Translations under genes and position numbers: made by a program
Shown: positions 54,798-64,000 of the stretch, in pieces
How positions within the stretch are numbered: position 1 is the stretch's first letter
Layout: every line of letters begins with the position of its first letter
From: Streptomyces sp. LX-29
Lineage (GTDB): Bacteria > Actinomycetota > Actinomycetes > Streptomycetales > Streptomycetaceae
Assembly: GCF_029541745.1 (NCBI RefSeq)
Contig: NZ_CP089746.1
Location: 2,790,001-2,854,000, forward strand
DNA length: 64,000 nucleotides
Direction: 5' to 3'
The notes under the pieces: generated by a model
The model's database searches: none
Told to the model about the DNA's origin: nothing
The model's input: the letters and a program-made list of their open reading frames with translations, nothing else

Positions 54798-56252
54798 GTG
54801 AGCGCCAACCGCCCGGCAGCCGTCGTCGTCCTCGCAGCGGGTGAGGGCACCCGCATGAAGTCGTCGACCCCCAAGGTCCTGCACGCCATCTGCGGCCGGT
54901 CTCTCGTCGGTCATGTGGTCGCCGCCGCCCGGGCGCTCGACCCCGAGCACCTCGTCGTGGTCGTCGGTCACGCCCGCGAGCAGGTCGCCGGCCACCTCGC
55001 CGAGACCGAGGCGGATGTGCGCACCGCCGTCCAGCACGAGCAGAACGGCACCGGTCACGCGGTCCGTATGGGCCTGGAGGAGCTGGGTCGGGACGGCGTC
55101 GCCCTCGACGGCACCGTGATCGTCGTCTGCGGCGACACCCCGCTGCTGACCGGCGAGACCCTCACCGCCCTGGCCGCCACGCACGCCACCGACGGCAACG
55201 CCGTGACCGTGCTGACCGCCGAGGTCCCCGACGCCACCGGCTACGGGCGCATCGTCCGGGCCGCCGACGGCGCGGTCACCGCGATCGTGGAGCACAAGGA
55301 CGCCACCGACGCGCAGCGCGCCATCCGTGAGATCAACTCCGGGGTCTTCGCCTTCGACGGCCAGCTGCTGGTCGACGCCCTCGGCAAGGTGCGCACCGAC
55401 AACAGCCAGGGTGAGGAGTACCTCACCGATGTGCTGGGCATCCTGCGTGAGGCCGGGCACCGGGTGGGTGCCTCGGTCGCCGCGGACCACCGCGAGATCG
55501 CCGGTATCAACAACCGGGTGCAGCTGGCCGAGGCCCGTCGGATGCTGAACGAGCGGCTGCTGCGGCGGGCCATGCTCGACGGCGTGACCGTGGTGGATCC
55601 GGCGACCACCTGGGTGGATGTCACCGTCACCTTCGAGCCGGACGCGCTGATCCAGCCGGGCACCCAGCTGCTGGGGGCCACCCATGTCGCCGCTCGTGCC
55701 GAGGTGGGCCCGAACTCCCGGCTGACCGACACGACGGTCGGCGAGGGGGCCACGGTCGGTTTCTCGGTCACCGACGGGGCCGAGGTGGGCCCGGGCGCGA
55801 GTGTCGGTCCGTACGCCTATCTGCGGCCCGGGACGAGGCTCGGCAGCAAGTCCAAGGCCGGCACCTTCGTGGAGATGAAGAAGGCCGATCTCGGCGCCGG
55901 CTCCAAGGTGCCGCACCTGTCGTATGTGGGTGACGCGACCATCGGCGAGCAGAGCAACATCGGTGCCGCCAGCGTCTTCGTGAACTACGACGGGGTGGCC
56001 AAGCACCACACCACCATCGGCAGTCACTGCCGTACCGGCTCGGACAACATGTTTGTGGCTCCGGTCACGATCGGGGATGGCGCCTACACCGCCGCCGGCT
56101 CGGTCATCACCAAGGACGTGCCCCCGGGTTCGCTCGCTGTCGCCCGCGGCCAGCAGCGGAATATCGAGGGCTGGGTGGCTCGCAAGCGTCCCGGCAGCGC
56201 CGCCGCCGAGGCCGCTCAGGCCGCCCTTCAGGAGGACGAAGGCGACAAGTGA
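54798..56252 (+). CDS. glmU: Bifunctional UDP-N-acetylglucosamine pyrophosphorylase / glucosamine-1-phosphate N-acetyltransferase
   Basis: 484 aa, GTG at 54798 with AAGGG upstream. N-terminal nucleotidyltransferase: [56 protein letters not shown]-terminal left-handed beta-helix of hexapeptide repeats from ~250 ([67 protein letters not shown]) with acetyltransferase residues. It makes UDP-GlcNAc for peptidoglycan. It precedes prs by 94 bases. The last ~25 residues are an Ala/Glu-rich tail. Confidence 0.97.
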   Translation: MSANRPAAVVVLAAGEGTRMKSSTPKVLHAICGRSLVGHVVAAARALDPEHLVVVVGHAREQVAGHLAETEADVRTAVQHEQNGTGHAVRMGLEELGRDGVALDGTVIVVCGDTPLLTGETLTALAATHATDGNAVTVLTAEVPDATGYGRIVRAADGAVTAIVEHKDATDAQRAIREINSGVFAFDGQLLVDALGKVRTDNSQGEEYLTDVLGILREAGHRVGASVAADHREIAGINNRVQLAEARRMLNERLLRRAMLDGVTVVDPATTWVDVTVTFEPDALIQPGTQLLGATHVAARAEVGPNSRLTDTTVGEGATVGFSVTDGAEVGPGASVGPYAYLRPGTRLGSKSKAGTFVEMKKADLGAGSKVPHLSYVGDATIGEQSNIGAASVFVNYDGVAKHHTTIGSHCRTGSDNMFVAPVTIGDGAYTAAGSVITKDVPPGSLAVARGQQRNIEGWVARKRPGSAAAEAAQAALQEDEGDK

Positions 56253-56346
56253 CATGTGCGCGGACACTCCGAGCGGGGCGTACCGTTAAGAGGCGCGTCA
56301 AGCACGCATCGATAGCACATGCAGTGAAATCCAAGGAGACTGTGCT

Positions 56347-57318
56347 GTGACCGGGATCAAGACGACCGGCGAGAAGAAGCTGATGCTCTTCTCCGGCCGC
56401 GCCCACCCCGAGCTGGCCGAGGAGGTCGCGCACGAGTTGGGCGTCCACCTGGTCCCGACCAAGGTGTTCGACTTCGCCAACGGCGAGATCTACGTCCGTT
56501 ACCAGGAGTCGGCGCGTGGCGCGGACTGCTTCCTGATCCAGAGCCACACCACTCCGATCAACAAGTGGATCATGGAGCAGCTGATCATGATCGATGCTCT
56601 GAAGCGGGCCTCGGCCCGGAGCATCACCGTGGTCATCCCCTCCTATGGCTACGCCCGTCAGGACAAGAAGCACCGTGGCCGTGAGCCGATCTCGGCGCGT
56701 CTGATCGCCGATCTCCTGAAGACCGCGGGTGCGGACCGGATCGTCACCGTCGATCTGCACACCGACCAGATCCAGGGCTTCTTCGACGGTCCGGTGGACC
56801 ACCTGTTCGCGCTGCCGGTGCTGGCCGACTACGTGGGTTCGAAGGTCGACCGCTCCAAGCTCACCGTGGTGTCTCCGGACGCGGGCCGGGTGCGGGTCGC
56901 CGACCGCTGGTGCGACCGTCTGGACGCTCCGCTGGCGATCGTGCACAAGCGTCGCGACAAGGACGTGGCCAACCAGGTGACCGTCCACGAGGTGGTCGGT
57001 GACGTGAAGGGCCGCGTCTGCGTCCTGGTCGACGACATGATCGACACCGGTGGCACCATCTGCGCCGCCGCCGAGGCGCTGTTCGAGAACGGTGCCGCGG
57101 ATGTGATCGTGACCGCCACGCACGGCATCCTCTCCGGGCCGGCCGCGGACCGGCTGAAGAACTCCAAGGTGAGCGAGTTCGTGTTCACCAACACCCTGCC
57201 GACGCCGGGTGAGCTGGAGCTGGACAAGATCACCGTGCTGTCGATCGCGCCGACCATCGCCCGCGCGGTGCGCGAGGTCTTCGAGGACGGCTCGGTCACC
57301 AGCCTGTTCGACGACTGA
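56347..57318 (+). CDS. prs: Ribose-phosphate pyrophosphokinase (PRPP synthetase)
   Basis: 323 aa, GTG at 56347 with AAGGAG upstream. Class I enzyme: LFSGRAHPELAEEVA, VFDFANGEIYVRYQESARG, IPSYGYARQDKKHRGREPISARLIADLL (ATP site) and the PRPP-binding VLVDDMIDTGGTICAAAE. It makes PRPP from ribose-5-phosphate and ATP for nucleotide, His and Trp synthesis in the cytoplasm. Follows glmU, as in other Streptomyces. A U-tailed terminator follows, so rplY is transcribed separately. Confidence 0.97.
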   Translation: MTGIKTTGEKKLMLFSGRAHPELAEEVAHELGVHLVPTKVFDFANGEIYVRYQESARGADCFLIQSHTTPINKWIMEQLIMIDALKRASARSITVVIPSYGYARQDKKHRGREPISARLIADLLKTAGADRIVTVDLHTDQIQGFFDGPVDHLFALPVLADYVGSKVDRSKLTVVSPDAGRVRVADRWCDRLDAPLAIVHKRRDKDVANQVTVHEVVGDVKGRVCVLVDDMIDTGGTICAAAEALFENGAADVIVTATHGILSGPAADRLKNSKVSEFVFTNTLPTPGELELDKITVLSIAPTIARAVREVFEDGSVTSLFDD

Positions 57319-57361
57319 GGTCGCCCGCGTGTCCGGTTTACGGATCGCCGCTCGTCTCCCG

Positions 57362-57400
57362 CTGAGGCCACCCCGGACACGGGGTGGCCTCAGCCGTTTT
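57362..57400 (+). terminator. Intrinsic terminator of prs
   Basis: 14-bp perfect stem CTGAGGCCACCCCG with a 4-base loop, then CCGTTTT. Confidence 0.93.
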
Positions 57401-57430
57401 CGGTGGAGGGGCGGCCTTCGGGGGCTCGAA

Positions 57431-57459
57431 TTGGTCCTTCTCCGGTTGGACGGTAGAAT
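57431..57459 (+). promoter_or_regulatory. Vegetative-type promoter of rplY
   Basis: TTGGTC (57431-57436), 17-bp spacer, TAGAAT (57454-57459): the best match to a standard -35/-10 pair in the window, leaving a ~130-base leader before rplY. Confidence 0.7.
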
Positions 57460-57595
57460 CGCTGAGTTGCTCGGCGAGGGAGGCCGTGGCGGTTGATCCG
57501 CTCGGCTGGTCCGTTATCGACGCGCTCTTCGTAGAGGTAGTGGTCTGTCGGGGTCGGGTGACGGCCACTGTTCCAGCTACTACGAGGAGTGCATC

Positions 57596-58183
57596 ATGGC
57601 CGAGGTCAAGATCTCCGCTGAGCTGCGCAAGGAGTTCGGCAAGGGCGCTGCCCGCCGCATCCGTCGCGCCAACAACATCCCGGGTGTCATCTACGGTCAC
57701 GGCTCCGAGCCGATCCACGTGACGATGCCGGGCCACGCGCTGTTCCTGGCGCTGAAGACCCCGAACGTTCTCATCGGCCTCGACATCGAGGGCAAGAACG
57801 AGCTCGTCATCCCCAAGGCCGTGCAGCGCGACCCGCTGAAGGGCTTCATCGAGCACGTTGACCTGCTGCTGGTCAAGCGCGGCGAGAAGGTCACCGTCGA
57901 GGTTCCGGTGCAGACCGAGGGCGAGCTGGCCCCGGGCGGCAACCTGCTGGAGCACGTCCTCAACGCGCTGCCGGTCGAGGCCGAGGCCACCCACATCCCG
58001 GAGTCGGTCACCGTCTCCATCGCGGGTCTGGACGCCGGTCACTCGATCCTCGCCAAGGACGTCGAGCTGCCGAACGGCACCGTCCTGGCCATCGAGGAGG
58101 ACGCTGTCGTGCTGCAGGTCGTCGCCGCGCAGGCCGAGGCCCCGGTTGAGGGTGCCGCCGAGGCCGAGGGCGCCGAGGGCTGA
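57596..58183 (+). CDS. rplY: 50S ribosomal protein L25 / general stress protein Ctc
   Basis: 195 aa, ATG at 57596 with GAGGAG upstream. N-terminal L25 domain ([43 protein letters not shown]) binds 5S rRNA. The C-terminal TL5/CTC domain ([52 protein letters not shown]) gives the long form. A Glu/Ala tail ends the protein. Ribosome component that may also act under stress. Own promoter; pth follows after a hairpin. Confidence 0.96.
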   Translation: MAEVKISAELRKEFGKGAARRIRRANNIPGVIYGHGSEPIHVTMPGHALFLALKTPNVLIGLDIEGKNELVIPKAVQRDPLKGFIEHVDLLLVKRGEKVTVEVPVQTEGELAPGGNLLEHVLNALPVEAEATHIPESVTVSIAGLDAGHSILAKDVELPNGTVLAIEEDAVVLQVVAAQAEAPVEGAAEAEGAEG

Positions 58184-58207
58184 TCCCTCCCCTTGTGACA
58201 CCGCTGG

Positions 58208-58240
58208 CTGCCGCCCCGCTCCGTTGGAGTGGGGCGGCAG
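58208..58240 (+). terminator. Hairpin between rplY and pth
   Basis: 15-bp stem with one mismatch (CTGCCGCCCCGCTCC against GGAGTGGGGCGGCAG), 3-base loop. No T-run; it may be a partial terminator, because pth begins only 40 bases later. Confidence 0.8.
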
Positions 58241-58280
58241 TCGTGTATGCCTGGTAAAAACCCCCATCGAGAGGCAAGAG

Positions 58281-58871
58281 ATGGACGACGCAGCGAGCCC
58301 CTGGCTCATCGTGGGACTCGGCAACCCGGGTCCCGAGTACGCCGGGAACCGGCACAACGTGGGCTTCATGGTGGCCGATCTGCTCGCCGAGCGCATGGGC
58401 GGCCGCTTCAAGGCGCACAAGTCGCGTGCGCAGGTGGTGGAGGGGCGGGTGGGTCCGCCGGGTCCGGCGGGCTGTCGGGTGGTGGTCGCCAAGCCGATGT
58501 CCTTCATGAACCTCTCGGGTGGGCCGACCACGGCGCTGCGCGACTTCTACAAGGTGCCGGTGGAGCGGGTGGTCGCGGTCCATGACGAGTTGGATGTCGA
58601 CTACGGGGCGTTGCGGTTGAAGCTGGGTGGTGGCGACAACGGTCACAACGGTCTGAAGTCGATCACCAAGTCGATGGGGCGGGAGTACTACCGGGTGCGC
58701 TTCGGTATCGGGCGTCCGCCGGGGCGGATGGATGTGGCGGCGTTCGTGTTGAAGGACTTCTCCGCCGCGGAGCGGAAGGAGTTGGACTACCTGGTGGATC
58801 GGGCCGCGGACGCGGTGGAGGCGCTGGTGTTGGAGGGGCTGGAGCGGGCGCAGGGCACGTACAACTCCTGA
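58281..58871 (+). CDS. pth: Peptidyl-tRNA hydrolase
   Basis: 196 aa, ATG at 58281. Conserved start [23 protein letters not shown] (catalytic His in RHNVG), [21 protein letters not shown] (Asp) and [13 protein letters not shown], plus [21 protein letters not shown]. It releases peptides from prematurely dropped peptidyl-tRNA in the cytoplasm. Normal family length. The close neighbour of rplY, as in most actinobacteria. Confidence 0.97.
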   Translation: MDDAASPWLIVGLGNPGPEYAGNRHNVGFMVADLLAERMGGRFKAHKSRAQVVEGRVGPPGPAGCRVVVAKPMSFMNLSGGPTTALRDFYKVPVERVVAVHDELDVDYGALRLKLGGGDNGHNGLKSITKSMGREYYRVRFGIGRPPGRMDVAAFVLKDFSAAERKELDYLVDRAADAVEALVLEGLERAQGTYNS

Positions 58872-58933
58872 CGGACGTCGAGCAGACGGCAAAACTAGAA
58901 CACCAGCATGGGAAGCTCACATTCACCGGATCG

Positions 58934-58946
58934 TTACCGCCGGTAA
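58934..58946. promoter_or_regulatory. Palindrome TTACCG-C-CGGTAA before small membrane gene
   Basis: Perfect 6-bp arms around one C, in the 202-bp gap between pth and the 26-residue gene. A TTGACG at 58993-58998 could be a -35 box for that gene. Confidence 0.45.
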
Positions 58947-59073
58947 TTGGGACGCTGTCTCCCTTTCTGGGGCACATGGGGCGCAAAGACCGTTGACGGT
59001 CTGCCGGGGGCACAGGAAAGTGGGCTGGCCCACCCCCCGACTTCCCCACGAGTCAATCCGGAGCTGGTATCCC

Positions 59074-59154
59074 ATGCAGATCATCATCGCCGTCGCCGCC
59101 GCCATCGTCCTGGTGGGCGGCATCCTCATCGTCCGTCGGATGTCCCGCGGCTGA
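59074..59154 (+). CDS. 26-residue single-span membrane peptide
   Basis: Starts ATG at 59074 with GGAG about ten bases upstream and reads MQIIIAVAAAIVLVGGILIV followed by RRMSRG. One hydrophobic helix of ~19 residues and a positive C-terminal end predict a small inner-membrane peptide with its C-terminus inside. It has its own upstream palindrome and ends just before a strong terminator, so it looks like a real transcription unit. Function unknown. Confidence 0.6.
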   Translation: MQIIIAVAAAIVLVGGILIVRRMSRG

Positions 59155-59186
59155 GACCGGCTCCCCCACGGCACTCCGCGTCGCCG

Positions 59187-59240
59187 GAAAAAACCCGTCC
59201 CCCGGCGGAGCCGCTCCCTGAGCGCGGCTCCGCCGGGGGA
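59187..59240. terminator. Bidirectional terminator with T-run for ppc
   Basis: 17-bp perfect stem (59198-59214 with 59224-59240). On the minus strand it is followed after a few bases by GGGTTTTTT, giving ppc a proper U-tail. Confidence 0.93.
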
Positions 59241-59263
59241 CGTCGTGCGTCACCGGCCGCGGG

Positions 59264-61984
<2,721 letters not shown>

Positions 61985-62091
61985 AGGTGTCGGCTCCTTG
62001 CGATGAATGAGCACGTCTGGCGGGGTGCGGACCGCGCTGTCCGACGCCACCCAGGATAGGCGGCGGACGGCGCGCTGGGTCTCCAGCCCTG

Positions 62092-62121
62092 TTGCCGCGC
62101 TTCCGCGCCCTGCCATACTTA
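62092..62121 (+). promoter_or_regulatory. Candidate promoter of desaturase-TetR operon
   Basis: TTGCCG (62092-62097), 18 bases, TACTTA (62116-62121). The operator repeats begin within the -10 box. Confidence 0.5.
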
Positions 62122-62146
62122 CGAAGCCGTAGGTTACGGATCCGTA
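62120..62146. promoter_or_regulatory. Tandem operator, TACGAAGCCGTA-GGT-TACGGATCCGTA
   Basis: The second 12-mer is a perfect palindrome; the first shares its TACG/CGTA ends. Centres are 15 bases apart, and both lie just downstream of the -10 box. Likely bound by the TetR regulator of the same operon. Confidence 0.7.
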
Positions 62147-62195
62147 GCCTCGGCCCGCAGAACCCCCGTCCCCCGAACCCCCGCGAGGGAACTCC

Positions 62196-63194
62196 ATGAC
62201 TGCAAGCCCCGACGTGGTCGAAGACGCGCCGAAGGCCCAGGAAACCCCGCTGTCCTCCGCCACCCTGGGCGGGGACAGCAAGCGGTCCATCGAGCAGATC
62301 ACCCTGCTGCTCTTCATCACCGTGCCCTTCGTGGCCCTGCTCGCGGCGATCCCGCTGGCCTGGGGCTGGGGCGTCAGCTGGCTCGACCTCGGTCTGATGG
62401 TGGCGATGTACTACATCGGCTGCCATGGCATCACGATCGGCTTCCACCGCTACTTCACGCACGGTTCCTTCAAGGCCAAGCGCCCGTTGCGGATCGCGTT
62501 GGCGATCGCCGGTTCGCTGGCGGTGGAGGGGCCGCTGGTGCGGTGGGTCGCCGACCATCGCAAGCACCACAAGTTCTCCGACGCCGAGGGGGACCCGCAC
62601 TCCCCGTGGCGGTACGGGGAGACGGTGCCGGCGCTGATGAAGGGCCTGTGGTGGGCGCACATCGGCTGGATGTTCGACCAGGAGCAGACTCCGCAGCAGA
62701 AGTACGCGCCGGATCTGGTCAAGGACGACGTCGTCCGGACGATCTCCCGCCAGTTCGTGCTGTGGACCACGGTCTCGCTGCTGATCCCGCCGCTGGTCGG
62801 CGGCCTGGTGACCTGGTCCTGGCAGGGCGCGCTGACCGCGTTCTTCTGGGGATCGCTCGTCCGGGTCGCGCTGCTGCACCATGTGACCTGGTCGATCAAC
62901 TCGATCTGCCACGCGGTCGGCAAGCGCCCGTTCAAGTCGCGGGACCGCTCCGGCAACGTGTGGTGGCTGGCGGTGCTGTCCTGCGGCGAGTCCTGGCACA
63001 ACCTGCACCACGCCGACCCGACCTCCGCCCGGCACGGGGTGCTCCGGGGCCAGCTGGACTCCAGCGCCCGGATCATCCGCTGGTTCGAGAAGGCCGGCTG
63101 GGCGTATGACGTGCGCTGGCCGAGCGAGTCGCGGATCGACGCCCGCCGCACGGAAGGTGCCCGAGGCAAGGAAGGCTCCGCGAAGGCGGCATGA
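62196..63194 (+). CDS. Acyl-CoA (delta-9 type) fatty acid desaturase
   Basis: 332 aa, ATG at 62196. The three histidine boxes that hold the di-iron centre are present in order: [21 protein letters not shown], and [10 protein letters not shown]. Two pairs of membrane helices lie at ~38-85 and ~180-225. It introduces a double bond into acyl chains at the membrane face, controlling fluidity, with electrons from a ferredoxin or cytochrome partner not encoded here. It overlaps the TetR gene by four bases (ATGA). Promoter with tandem palindromes. Confidence 0.94.
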   Translation: MTASPDVVEDAPKAQETPLSSATLGGDSKRSIEQITLLLFITVPFVALLAAIPLAWGWGVSWLDLGLMVAMYYIGCHGITIGFHRYFTHGSFKAKRPLRIALAIAGSLAVEGPLVRWVADHRKHHKFSDAEGDPHSPWRYGETVPALMKGLWWAHIGWMFDQEQTPQQKYAPDLVKDDVVRTISRQFVLWTTVSLLIPPLVGGLVTWSWQGALTAFFWGSLVRVALLHHVTWSINSICHAVGKRPFKSRDRSGNVWWLAVLSCGESWHNLHHADPTSARHGVLRGQLDSSARIIRWFEKAGWAYDVRWPSESRIDARRTEGARGKEGSAKAA

Positions 63195-63880
63195 TTGACG
63201 ACGTGGCGATCGACAGCAACACCAGCAACAACAAGAACCGGCCCACGGGCTCGGGCCGGCGCGCCCGCCGCGTCCGGATGACCGGCAAGGAGCGCCGGGA
63301 GCAGCTGCTGGACATCGGTCGCACGCTCTTCGCGCAGCGCGGCTTCGAGGGCACCTCGGTGGAGGAGATCGCGGCCAAGGCCGGGGTCTCCAAGCCGGTG
63401 GTGTACGAGCACTTCGGCGGTAAGGAGGGGCTGTACGCGGTGGTGGTCGACCGCGAGATGCGCCAGCTGCTGGACATGGTGACGGGCGCGCTGACCGCGG
63501 GCCATCCGCGTGAGCTGCTGGAGCAGGCCGCCTTCGCGCTGCTGGACTACATCGACCAGTACACCGACGGCTTCCGGATCCTGGTGCGGGACTCTCCGGT
63601 GGCCCAGTCCACGGGCACGTTCGCCTCGCTGATCAGCGATATCGCCACTCAGGTGGAGGACATCCTGGGCCTGGAGTTCAAGGCCCGGGGCTTCGACCCG
63701 AAGCTGGCCCCGCTGTACGCGCAGGCGCTGGTGGGCATGGTGGCGCTGACCGGTCAGTGGTGGCTGGACGTGCGCAAGCCCAAGAAGGCCGAGGTGGCGG
63801 CGCATCTGGTGAATCTGGCCTGGCACGGGCTGGACGGCCTGGAGCCGAAGCCGCGGCTGATAGGTCACCGCAAGAACTGA
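63191..63880 (+). CDS. TetR-family regulator coupled to the desaturase
   Basis: 229 aa, ATG in the ATGA overlap. Basic N-terminal arm, then the TetR HTH: RREQLLDIGRTLFAQRGFEGTSVEEIAAKAGVSKPVVYEHFGGKEGLYAVVVDRE split over helices 1-4. The C-terminal ligand domain is helical (LLEQAAFALLDYIDQYTDGFRIL). Co-translation with the desaturase and the palindromes in their shared promoter imply feedback control of membrane lipid unsaturation, perhaps by sensing acyl-CoA as DesT or FasR-type proteins do. Confidence 0.94.
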   Translation: MIDDVAIDSNTSNNKNRPTGSGRRARRVRMTGKERREQLLDIGRTLFAQRGFEGTSVEEIAAKAGVSKPVVYEHFGGKEGLYAVVVDREMRQLLDMVTGALTAGHPRELLEQAAFALLDYIDQYTDGFRILVRDSPVAQSTGTFASLISDIATQVEDILGLEFKARGFDPKLAPLYAQALVGMVALTGQWWLDVRKPKKAEVAAHLVNLAWHGLDGLEPKPRLIGHRKN

Positions 63881-63898
63881 CGGGAAGCAGCCGCCTGG

Positions 63899-63932
63899 CT
63901 GGGGCCCGCCCCGGGCGCGGGGCGGGCCCCAG
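63899..63932. terminator. Bidirectional terminator, 15-bp stem
   Basis: Perfect 15-bp stem CTGGGGCCCGCCCCG with a GGCG loop, between the TetR gene and the convergent partial gene. Confidence 0.9.
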
Positions 63933-63944
63933 CGCGTATGCCGG

Positions 63945-64000
63945 TCATCCCGCGTCCGCGGGGCTGTCGTACGCGCTCAGCCTGCGGGCGTTGACGAAGA
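63945..64000 (-). CDS. C-terminal end of a gene running in from the right
   Basis: The minus strand reads FVNARRLSAYDSPADAG and stop at 63945-63947. Open to the window edge with typical codon use, and placed just after a convergent terminator. Too short to name. Confidence 0.55.
   Translation of the reverse strand, partial: FVNARRLSAYDSPADAG

Overview
The window is Streptomyces-type actinobacterial chromosome. Coding regions are very GC-rich with G/C at almost every third codon position, GTG and TTG starts are frequent, and several genes have a -10 box only 6-7 bases before the start codon, as expected for leaderless mRNAs. Family content agrees: XRE/DUF5753 with DUF397, mycothiol S-conjugate amidase, DUF4307, a collagen-like SUKH protein, GTP-type PEP carboxykinase.

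Layout. 1-6 kb: a secreted serine protease, a secreted M14 carboxypeptidase, then an accessory patch with two DUF397 genes, one intact XRE partner and a TPR regulator without its DNA-binding domain, followed by three translationally coupled small genes. 6-12 kb: a D-amino-acid deaminase-like enzyme behind a palindromic operator, the frameshifted tail of an N-acyl-D-amino-acid deacylase, the aminotransferase alaA and pckG. 12-28.6 kb: conserved core (trhA, DUF255 protein, epoxide hydrolase, mca, DUF4307, greA, DrrAB-like ABC transporter, ilvA, MarR, sigma-like protein, metB, TPR membrane protein, msrA). 28.6-35 kb: accessory segment with an ArsR-like regulator on an 18-bp palindrome, M23 peptidase, McrA-like HNH nuclease, DUF1330 protein, an intact IS5-family element and a PucR-like regulator. 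35-64 kb: core again (mfd, toxin-antitoxin pair, MacB/FtsX-type ABC transporter, DHA2 exporter, coiled-coil protein, SUKH/toxin-domain cluster, orphan histidine kinase, HTH protein, tRNA-Gln, glmU, prs, rplY, pth, a 26-residue membrane peptide, ppc, fatty acid desaturase with its TetR regulator, and the end of one further gene).

The most unusual locus is 46.7-52.0 kb. Four genes combine three predicted nucleic-acid-attacking domains (a deaminase-like domain, a WHH-type HNH nuclease and a YwqJ-type deaminase) with three different SUKH immunity families (SUKH-4, SUKH-1/SMI1 and SUKH-3). Two of the toxin domains are fused to SUKH domains, and none has an obvious secretion signal.

The order of core genes suggests that two regions far apart in Streptomyces coelicolor have been joined (pckG...msrA to mfd...desaturase), as an inversion spanning the replication origin would do. 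The IS5 element lies in the junction segment and has landed exactly in the -10 region of the PucR-like gene. Metabolically, pckG (gluconeogenic, oxaloacetate to PEP) and ppc (anaplerotic, PEP to oxaloacetate) now flank the window. glmU-prs-rplY-pth forms a housekeeping run for cell wall precursor, nucleotide and translation functions. Family names were assigned by reading motifs; no database search was possible.
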